Source: Gammaproteobacteria bacterium
Lineage (GTDB): Bacteria > Pseudomonadota > Gammaproteobacteria > UBA6429 > Thiohalophilaceae
Length of the DNA: 39,201 bases
Direction of reading: 5' to 3'
Assembly (NCBI GenBank): GCA_030617815.1
Contig: JAUWUS010000012.1
Location: 1-39,201 of the forward strand
A program made the translations under genes and the position numbers. Under the pieces are notes generated by a model that was not told where the DNA came from, did no database searches, and saw nothing but the letters and a program-made list of their open reading frames with translations. Numbering within the stretch: position 1 is the first letter of the stretch; each line of letters begins with the position of its first letter. This document shows, in pieces, positions 32,261-39,201 of the stretch.

Positions 32261-32449
32261 ATGTGGGATTCATTATGGATAGCATTGGGTTTAGTGTTGG
32301 TGATAGAAGGCTTATTGCCATCACTGAACCCAAAAGCGTTTAAGCAGACCATGAGTACAATAAGAGAAATGAATGAAGGTACTCTGCGTGTAATGGGCTT
32401 AATCAGTATGTCGATTGGTGCAGCTGTCGTTTATTTTTTTACACTTTAA
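32261..32449 (+). CDS. DUF2065 small membrane protein (YjeT family)
   Basis: A 62-residue protein with two hydrophobic helices at about 3-22 (DSLWIALGLVLVIEGLLPSL) and 43-62 (VMGLISMSIGAAVVYFF), joined by a short polar stretch with FKQTMSTIREM. This matches the YjeT/DUF2065 family that is regularly found right after hflC in gammaproteobacteria. Its function is not known. The start lies 9 bp after the hflC stop, so it belongs to the same transcript. hisZ begins 36 bp later. Confidence 0.88.
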   Translation: MWDSLWIALGLVLVIEGLLPSLNPKAFKQTMSTIREMNEGTLRVMGLISMSIGAAVVYFFTL

Positions 32450-32485
32450 TAAATCTTTAAATAAAATCTAATATAAATAAAAATA

Positions 32486-33667
32486 ATGAATAAAACTGAC
32501 CGCTGGTTATTACCCGAAGGAATTGAAGAAGTTTTGCCTGAGCAGGCAAAACGACTGGAACAGTTGCGTCGGCAATTATTAGACATGTATGCAACGTGGG
32601 GTTATGAGCTGGTCATGCCTCCTTTCATTGAATACCTGGAATCATTGTTAACCGGTACCGGTAATGATCTTGATTTACAAACCTTTAAACTGACCGATCA
32701 ATTGACCGGACGTTTGATGGGTGTGCGAGCAGATATGACACCACAGGTTGCGCGTATAGATGCGCACCAGTTAAACCGTGAAACCCCAACTCGCTTATGT
32801 TACATCGGCACTGTTTTACATACGCGTACCGATGGTTTTGCCGGTTCACGTAGCCCGATACAGGTCGGTGCGGAACTCTATGGTCACGCGGGCATTGAAA
32901 GTGACGTTGAAGTGATAATGTTAATGTTGGAAACCCTGAATGTTTCAGGTATTGAAGCACCCTTTGTTGATTTAGGTCATGTTGGTATTTACCGTGAACT
33001 GGTTAAACAAGCCGGCTTAAGTGAAGAACAGGAAGCCACTTTGTTTGATAGTTTACAACGCAAAGCAAATACTGAAATTGCTGCGTATTTAAAAGAATGG
33101 AAACTGGACTCAAAAGTAGCCACTGCGCTTGCTGCACTCACAAATTTGAATGGTGATGAGTCAGTTTTAGATGAAGCAAAAACTGTTTTGAAAAAAATGG
33201 GTAAGGGCGTGTTAAACGCATTGAATGAATTAACCAATGTTGCTGCATTACTTAAAAAACGTTTACCCGATATCGAAGTGCATTATGATTTAGCCGAGTT
33301 ACGTGGTTATCACTATCACACCGGTACCGTTTTTGCTGCATATGTGGCTGGTCGAGGCCAGGCGCTTGCTTTAGGTGGGCGTTATGACGACATTGGTGAA
33401 GTGTTTGGCCGTGCTCGTCCCGCTACTGGGTTCAGTACAGACCTTAAAACACTGCTTTCATTATCGACGCATAAAAATAATCAGGTTGCAGCTATTTATG
33501 CACCCGCGGACAATGACGTTGAGTTACAAAAAGCAATTTTAGAATTACGTCAGCAAGGCGAAAAGGTTATTTGTGCTTTACCCGGACAAACGGGCAATGC
33601 AAAAGACATGCTTTGTGATCGTCAGTTAAAGAACGACGGCTCGGGCTGGCAAGTTAAAAATTTATAA
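32486..33667 (+). CDS. hisZ: ATP phosphoribosyltransferase regulatory subunit
   Basis: A 393-residue HisRS-like protein without aminoacylation activity, which partners with the short HisG to start histidine synthesis and gives it feedback control. Class II synthetase-like motifs are GYELVMPPFIEYLESLL (about 37-53), GVRADMTPQVARIDAH (about 78-93), ELYGHAGIESDVEVI and GRYDDIGEVFGRARPATGFS. The histidyl-tRNA synthetase anticodon domain is lacking, which distinguishes it from HisS. It lies between the hfl genes and purA, a position that is frequent in gammaproteobacteria. hisG is not in the window. Confidence 0.94.
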   Translation: MNKTDRWLLPEGIEEVLPEQAKRLEQLRRQLLDMYATWGYELVMPPFIEYLESLLTGTGNDLDLQTFKLTDQLTGRLMGVRADMTPQVARIDAHQLNRETPTRLCYIGTVLHTRTDGFAGSRSPIQVGAELYGHAGIESDVEVIMLMLETLNVSGIEAPFVDLGHVGIYRELVKQAGLSEEQEATLFDSLQRKANTEIAAYLKEWKLDSKVATALAALTNLNGDESVLDEAKTVLKKMGKGVLNALNELTNVAALLKKRLPDIEVHYDLAELRGYHYHTGTVFAAYVAGRGQALALGGRYDDIGEVFGRARPATGFSTDLKTLLSLSTHKNNQVAAIYAPADNDVELQKAILELRQQGEKVICALPGQTGNAKDMLCDRQLKNDGSGWQVKNL

Positions 33668-33673
33668 ATTTAA

Positions 33674-34999
<1,326 letters not shown>

Positions 35000-35011
35000 A
35001 ATTAATTATGC

Positions 35012-35045
35012 AAAAAAAAGCCTGTCACAAGACAGGCTTTTTTTA
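35012..35045. terminator. Bidirectional Rho-independent terminator between purA and tRNA-Leu
   Basis: AAGCCTGTC and GACAGGCTT form a 9-bp stem with loop ACAA, bounded by a run of A on the left and T on the right. It can therefore stop transcription in both directions: purA from the left and the minus-strand tRNA-Leu from the right. Confidence 0.9.
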
Positions 35046-35096
35046 TACTTCTATCTTGTATTCTAAATGATGTCTGGCAGTGTGTTCTATAAAATT

Positions 35097-35183
35097 TGGT
35101 GCCGAGAAGAGGACTTGAACCTCCACGAGCCAAAGCTCACTAGCACCTGAAGCTAGCGCGTCTACCAATTCCGCCACCTCGGC
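35097..35183 (-). tRNA. tRNA-Leu(CAG)
   Basis: An 87-nt tRNA read on the minus strand, with GCCGAGG at the 5' end pairing with the 3' strand before the encoded ACCA. The D-arm region includes GGAATTGGTAGACGCGC, and the anticodon arm is CTAGC-TTCAGGT-GCTAG, giving anticodon CAG (reads CUG). A long variable arm (GAGCTTTGGCTC) and a T-arm with GGTTCAAGTCC complete it. Such a long variable arm is the mark of leucine, serine and tyrosine tRNAs. There is no sign of an integrated element at its 3' end. Confidence 0.95.
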
Positions 35184-35327
35184 AAAGGTGTGAGGTCGCG
35201 ACTTTACCGAGACTATTAGAGTGTGTCAATCATGACTGTTTAAATTTAGGCAGTCGCCGGTATTTTGTAGTAAAATCGATGTTTTCCAGTTTTCACCCCT
35301 TTTATAACAGGCGTATATCCAATTCCA

Positions 35328-37745
35328 ATGAATAATAGTAAAGACAACAAAAATATAAGCGATCCACATGCTCAACGAGAATCGAGCAAATATGATAATC
35401 CGATCCCCAGTCGTGAATATATTATTGAACAATTAGAAGCTGCGGGACAGCCGCTGGATCGTGCTGCAATATCTGATTTATTAGGCTTATCTGATGAAAA
35501 TGGGCTGGAAGCGTTGCGTCGCCGATTACGTGCGATGGAACGTGATGGTCAACTCATGTTTAACCGTAAAAAAGAATACGCCTTGATCAGCAAAATGGAT
35601 TTATTGACCGGACGTATTATTGGTCATGCCGATGGTTTTGGTTTTCTTGTGCCTGAAGATGGCTCAGATGATTTATTTATGACCGCATTTCAAATGCGTC
35701 GTTTGTTTCATGGTGATCGGGCTATTGTGCGTATTGCCGGTGTTGATAGAAAAGGGCGCCGTGAAGGTGCCCTGGTTGAAGTACTGGAACGAGCCCATCC
35801 TTTTATAGTGGGGCGGTTATTTATTGAGAGTGGTGTAGGTTATGTTGTTGCGGATAATAAACGAATCAGCAATGATATTTTAGTGCCGCAAGAAAATGTC
35901 GGTAACGCTCATCATGGTCAGGTTGTTTCGGTTGAGATTGTGGAACAACCAACCCGTCATCGCCAGGCCATCGGTAAAGTAGTTGAAGTACTCGGTGAAC
36001 ATATGGCTGCCGGTATGGAAATTGATATTGCGATGCGTTCGCATGGTATTGCAACAAACTGGTCAAATGAAGTTGAGGCTGAAATTAAAGGCTTAAGTCG
36101 TGATGTCCCTGAGTCAGCAAAAAATGAAAAAGGCCGAGTCGATATTCGAGACTTACCTTTGGTAACTATTGATGGTGAAGATGCGCGTGACTTTGATGAT
36201 GCGGTTTTTGTTGAAGCAAATGATAAAGGCTGGCGTTTACTGGTCGCAATTGCCGATGTATCCCATTACGTTGAACTTGATACCGCATTAGATAAAGAAG
36301 CCCATGAACGTGGTACATCTGTTTACTTTCCTGAACGGGTTATTCCCATGTTACCCGAAGTTTTATCCAATGGTTTGTGTTCGCTTAATCCGGAAGTGGA
36401 TCGTCTTTGCATGGTTTGTGAAATGCAACTGGATAATAAAGGAAAAGTTATCTCACATCATTTCTTTGAAGGGGTGATGCGTTCTCATTGTCGTTTTACT
36501 TATACCAAAGTGGCCGACATTATTGAAAGTGAAGATAGTGATTTACGTAAAAAACACAAAGATTTTGTACTTCAGTTATTAGAAATGCATCAGTTGTTTA
36601 AAGTGTTATTAAAACGTCGTAAAAAACGTGGTGCAATTGATTTTGACACTACCGAAACACGTATTGTGTTTGGTGAGGATCGCAAGATTGATCGTATTGT
36701 TCCCCTGGTTAGAAACGATGCACATAAACTGATTGAAGAATTCATGATCCTGGCTAATGTCAGCGCGGCAAAATATTTACTTAAAAATAATATGCCAGCG
36801 TTATATCGTGTCCATGGCAGTCCTAAGGAAGCTAAAATAGAAGGTTTAAAAGAGTTTTTAGCGGAAGTTGGACTTACGCTGGCGGGTGGTGAAAATCCGG
36901 GGCCGGGTGATTATGCTGAGTTACTTGCAAGTATTCAGGAGCGTCCTGATATGCATTTGATTCAAACTGTTTTATTACGCAGTTTACAACAAGCAGTTTA
37001 TACCCCGGATAATAATGGCCACTTTGGTTTAGCTCATGAAGCCTATGCCCACTTTACTTCGCCGATTAGACGTTACCCTGATTTATTAGTGCACCGTGCT
37101 ATTCGCCACGTTATTCGCGGTGGTGAAGCAGATAATTATTATTACACTCATAATAAAATGCAAAACCTGGGTGAACATTGTTCTCAAACTGAACGTCGTG
37201 CAGACGAAGCGACACGTGATGCAGTAGATTGGCTTAAGTGCGAATTTATGATGGATAAAGTCGGTGAAGTTTTTGAAGGTACCATCACCAGCGTTACCGG
37301 TTTTGGTGTTTTTGTTGAGCTGGATAAAATTTATGTTGAAGGTTTGATTCATATCACTTCACTGGATAATGATTATTATCATTTTGATGCTGCACACCAT
37401 CGTTTAGTTGGCGAACGTAGCGGACAAGTTTTTCGCTTAGGCGATCATCTTGTAGTGAGTGTGGCAAAGGTTAATCTTGAAGATAAAAAAATTGATTTTG
37501 ATTTAGTTTCCGCACAAAGAACACCAAGAAAAACGGCTGCAAGAAAGAAAAAAGAAGCGCAAGAAGATACTTCTGAAAATAAGTCAAAAAAGAAAAGTGC
37601 CAGTAAAAAAACATCGGGAAAGAAAGTTGCTAGTAGTAAAAGAGATGCAGATGGCAAAAAAATAAGGCATAAAAAAAAGAAGCTCAATAAAAAAGCGAAA
37701 AAAAGACTCGAAGAGAAAAAAAAGAAAGACAAAAAGAAAAAATAA
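35328..37745 (+). CDS. rnr: Ribonuclease R
   Basis: An 805-residue 3'-5' exoribonuclease that degrades structured RNA. The order of domains is an N-terminal helix-turn-helix (about 25-85, REYIIEQLEAAGQPLDRAAI), two cold-shock domains (about 85-240), the RNB catalytic domain with DGEDARDFDDAVF from residue 282 carrying the Mg-binding aspartates, an S1 domain (about 645-730, GEVFEGTITSVTGFGVFVEL) and a very Lys-rich tail (about 735-805) that helps with double-stranded RNA. The ATG at 35328 was taken because the family N-terminus begins soon after. rlmB follows after 6 bp, as in E. coli. Confidence 0.95.
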   Translation: MNNSKDNKNISDPHAQRESSKYDNPIPSREYIIEQLEAAGQPLDRAAISDLLGLSDENGLEALRRRLRAMERDGQLMFNRKKEYALISKMDLLTGRIIGHADGFGFLVPEDGSDDLFMTAFQMRRLFHGDRAIVRIAGVDRKGRREGALVEVLERAHPFIVGRLFIESGVGYVVADNKRISNDILVPQENVGNAHHGQVVSVEIVEQPTRHRQAIGKVVEVLGEHMAAGMEIDIAMRSHGIATNWSNEVEAEIKGLSRDVPESAKNEKGRVDIRDLPLVTIDGEDARDFDDAVFVEANDKGWRLLVAIADVSHYVELDTALDKEAHERGTSVYFPERVIPMLPEVLSNGLCSLNPEVDRLCMVCEMQLDNKGKVISHHFFEGVMRSHCRFTYTKVADIIESEDSDLRKKHKDFVLQLLEMHQLFKVLLKRRKKRGAIDFDTTETRIVFGEDRKIDRIVPLVRNDAHKLIEEFMILANVSAAKYLLKNNMPALYRVHGSPKEAKIEGLKEFLAEVGLTLAGGENPGPGDYAELLASIQERPDMHLIQTVLLRSLQQAVYTPDNNGHFGLAHEAYAHFTSPIRRYPDLLVHRAIRHVIRGGEADNYYYTHNKMQNLGEHCSQTERRADEATRDAVDWLKCEFMMDKVGEVFEGTITSVTGFGVFVELDKIYVEGLIHITSLDNDYYHFDAAHHRLVGERSGQVFRLGDHLVVSVAKVNLEDKKIDFDLVSAQRTPRKTAARKKKEAQEDTSENKSKKKSASKKTSGKKVASSKRDADGKKIRHKKKKLNKKAKKRLEEKKKKDKKKK

Positions 37746-37751
37746 TTCACC

Positions 37752-38504
37752 ATGGCAGAGAATAATTTACATTATGTTTATGGTTTGCATGCGGTTCAGG
37801 CAGTACTGGAACGTGAGCCAGAAATGGTTTCTAAAGTCTGGTTGGAAAATTCACGTCGTGATGCCAAAGCTAAAAATATTCTGCAACTGGCTCACGATGC
37901 TAACGTTAAACCAGAACGGGTTAAGCGTGATGTTCTTGACAAACTCGTTGGTGAAAATGCGAATCATCAAGGTGTTGTAGCCCAAAGCAAAGACACGCCT
38001 GCGGGTAATGAAAAAACGTTAAAACAACTGATTGAAAATTTATCGGTTCCCGCCTTTTTACTCATTTTGGATGGTGTGCAAGATCCGCATAATTTAGGTG
38101 CCTGTTTACGCACCGCGGATGCTGCCGGTGTACATGCGGTCATAGCGCCAAAAGACAAAGCCTCTGGATTAACCTCTGTTGTTCGCAAAGTTGCCTGTGG
38201 AGCCGCTGAAACGGTACCTTTTATTCAGGTGACTAATTTGGCCCGCACCATGCGAGAATTACAACAATCTGGCGTATGGATGATTGGTACTTCTCTAGAA
38301 ACGGAGCAGGATATATATCAGGCTGATTTAACCGGTTCACTGGCGCTGGTATTAGGCGCAGAAGGGAAGGGTTTGCGCCGTTTAACGGCTGAAAGCTGCG
38401 ATTCTTTGGTTAAATTACCCATGTTAGGCACGGTGCAGAGCCTAAATGTCTCAGTGAGTGCCGGGGTATGTCTATATGAAGCTGTGCGCCAGAGAACAAA
38501 ATAG
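37752..38504 (+). CDS. rlmB: 23S rRNA (guanosine-2'-O-)-methyltransferase RlmB
   Basis: A 250-residue SpoU-family enzyme that methylates the 2'-OH of G2251 in the peptidyl-transferase centre. The N-terminal substrate-binding domain begins with HYVYGLHAVQAVLERE (about 7-22). The knotted catalytic domain has motif 1 NLGACLRTADAAGVHAVI (about 115-132), motif 2 LALVLGAEGKGLRRL and motif 3 LPMLGTVQSLNVSVSAGVCL, with the conserved Arg, Glu and Asn residues. It is translated from the same message as rnr. Its stop is followed by the rpsF promoter region. Confidence 0.95.
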   Translation: MAENNLHYVYGLHAVQAVLEREPEMVSKVWLENSRRDAKAKNILQLAHDANVKPERVKRDVLDKLVGENANHQGVVAQSKDTPAGNEKTLKQLIENLSVPAFLLILDGVQDPHNLGACLRTADAAGVHAVIAPKDKASGLTSVVRKVACGAAETVPFIQVTNLARTMRELQQSGVWMIGTSLETEQDIYQADLTGSLALVLGAEGKGLRRLTAESCDSLVKLPMLGTVQSLNVSVSAGVCLYEAVRQRTK

Positions 38505-38533
38505 CGAAATAACCAGATTTAGCCCCATTTCTC

Positions 38534-38562
38534 TTGTAGATCAGCCAATTTTTGAGTAAAAT
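38534..38562 (+). promoter_or_regulatory. Candidate promoter of rpsF-rpsR
   Basis: TTGTAG (38534-38539) and TAAAAT (38557-38562, 5 of 6 matches) are separated by exactly 17 bp, placing the start about 95 bp before rpsF and upstream of the predicted leader stem-loop. Confidence 0.5.
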
Positions 38563-38616
38563 CCCGCCCCTGTTTATCCCAGAATGTTGGGTGACAGCTA
38601 CAATTTGATTAACTCC

Positions 38617-38646
38617 TTGCCTCACCGAATAGTTCGGGAGGCTCAA
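38617..38646 (+). promoter_or_regulatory. Candidate S6:S18 autoregulatory leader element of rpsF
   Basis: In the rpsF leader, TTGCCTC (38617-38623) pairs with GAGGCTCAA (38638-38646) and an inner CCGAA/TTCGG stem carries a TAG loop. Many bacteria have an S6:S18-binding structure with a CCG element in this position that lets the two proteins shut down their own translation. The position, 18 bp before the rpsF ATG, and the CCG agree, but the fold was drawn by eye. Confidence 0.5.
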
Positions 38647-38663
38647 TAGCCACGAGGAGCGCT

Positions 38664-39149
38664 ATGAGACACTACGAAATCGTGTTTTTGGTCCACCCTG
38701 ACCAAAGTGAACAGGTTCCAGCAATGATCGATCGTTATCGTAAACTGATCGAAGATGCAAAAGGAACTATCCATCGTTTAGAAGATTGGGGACGCCGTCA
38801 ACTGGCTTACCAAATCCAAAAAATCCACAAAGCGCATTATGTAATGATGAACATTGAATGTGATCAAGCCACATTGGATGAGCTGGAAAGTGGTTTCCGT
38901 TTTAATGATGCTGTTCTACGTAATTTAGTTATTCGTCGTAAAGCTGCGATTACTGAACCTTCACCTATGGCGCAAACTGAAGAGCGCGATAGCCGAGGTC
39001 GTGATGATCGTCCTAATCGTACTAGCCGTGAAGAAAAACCGGTAGCAGCTGCACCAGCAGAAACTAAACCTGCTGAAGAAGCCAAAGTTGAAGAAACTAA
39101 AGTTGAAGAAACTAAAGCTGAAGAAGCTAAAACAGAAGAAGGAGCATAA
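38664..39149 (+). CDS. rpsF: 30S ribosomal protein bS6
   Basis: The 161-residue bS6 binds the central domain of 16S rRNA as a heterodimer with bS18. [20 protein letters not shown] (start) and [20 protein letters not shown] are standard. E. coli bS6 has roughly 130 residues; here the acidic tail continues to about 161 with repeats of the type (K)VEET and AEEAK. E. coli bS6 receives added glutamates at its C-terminus; this tail encodes many. A good Shine-Dalgarno (GAGGAG) precedes the ATG. rpsR follows two bases after the stop. Confidence 0.96.
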   Translation: MRHYEIVFLVHPDQSEQVPAMIDRYRKLIEDAKGTIHRLEDWGRRQLAYQIQKIHKAHYVMMNIECDQATLDELESGFRFNDAVLRNLVIRRKAAITEPSPMAQTEERDSRGRDDRPNRTSREEKPVAAAPAETKPAEEAKVEETKVEETKAEEAKTEEGA

Positions 39150-39151
39150 AG

Positions 39152-39201
39152 ATGGCACGTCATTTCCGTCGTAGAAAATTCTGTCGTTTTACTGCAGATA
39201 A
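39152..39201 (+). CDS. rpsR: 30S ribosomal protein bS18 (partial, cut by window end)
   Basis: The first 16 codons read MARHFRRRKFCRFTAD, the usual bS18 start with the Arg-rich N-terminus. It follows rpsF directly with AAGGAG as Shine-Dalgarno within the rpsF end. The remainder lies beyond the window. Confidence 0.9.
   Translation, partial: MARHFRRRKFCRFTAD

Noticed and set aside
35097-35183. tRNA-Leu as an integration site for a genomic island
   Set aside because: Both sides are core genes (purA and rnr), no integrase is near, and no copy of the tRNA 3' end was noticed in the flanks.
37445-37753. Hydrophobic minus-strand frame opposite the rnr tail
   Set aside because: It is the antisense of the Lys-rich tail (AAA/AAG read as TTT/CTT), which gives a false Phe/Leu-rich membrane protein.
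38864-39163. Ser/Phe-rich minus-strand frames opposite the rpsF end
   Set aside because: They mirror the repetitive GAA/GCT codons of the acidic bS6 tail and have no support of their own.

Overview
The window is a chromosomal segment from a gammaproteobacterium of moderately low GC. The genus cannot be fixed from the sequence. The gene order on the right, mutL-miaA-hfq-hflX-hflK-hflC-(DUF2065)-hisZ-purA-rnr-rlmB-rpsF-rpsR, is a classic gammaproteobacterial core string. The glcDEF, moeA/mobA, queG, nnr, tsaE and ycgL families fit the same class.

Layout. (1) 1-3548: an Rrf2-family regulator on the minus strand, a divergent Lon-like AAA+ protease, and bolA. (2) 3549-9414: an integron cassette array with no integrase in view (a CALIN-type array). 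It has one orphan core half-site preceded by a good sigma70-like promoter, seven complete attC sites, one attC remnant, and nine plus-strand genes, mostly small membrane, secreted or zinc-ribbon proteins of unknown function. Each cassette's first bases (TTRRRY) are complementary to the R'' box at its own end, which independently proves the boundaries. One attC has been partly deleted, fusing two cassettes. (3) 9415-11793: an accessory junction with a lone, visibly GC-richer gene for a periplasmic c-type/d1-type heme protein (NirS/NirN-like) on the minus strand. Next to it lie a 24-codon stump of a radical SAM gene and a truncated membrane-protein gene running into an attC-like 3' end. (4) 11816-16788: a minus-strand pair (an unrecognised 230-aa protein and YcgL), a nested palindromic repeat, and the glycolate oxidase operon glcD-glcE-glcF. 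(5) 16865-22114: hslR-nudix, a thioredoxin flanked by CACAGAG-type inverted repeats, mobA-moeA, a His-rich lipoprotein and queG. (6) 22134-39201: the core string nnr-tsaE-amidase-mutL-miaA-hfq-hflX-hflKC-DUF2065-hisZ-purA, a bidirectional terminator, tRNA-Leu(CAG), rnr-rlmB, and rpsF-rpsR with a candidate S6:S18 autoregulatory leader. rpsR is cut by the window end.

How it fits together. Most of the window is housekeeping: RNA metabolism (Hfq, MiaA, RNase R, RlmB, QueG, TsaE), membrane proteolysis control (HflK/HflC), DNA mismatch repair, wall hydrolysis, purine and histidine synthesis, molybdenum cofactor synthesis and glycolate oxidation. The novelty is concentrated between 3.5 and 11.8 kb. 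There an integrase-less cassette array keeps a candidate promoter and shows recent-looking rearrangement scars, and several cassettes encode proteins with no recognisable function. All calls come from reading the sequence; no database search was run.
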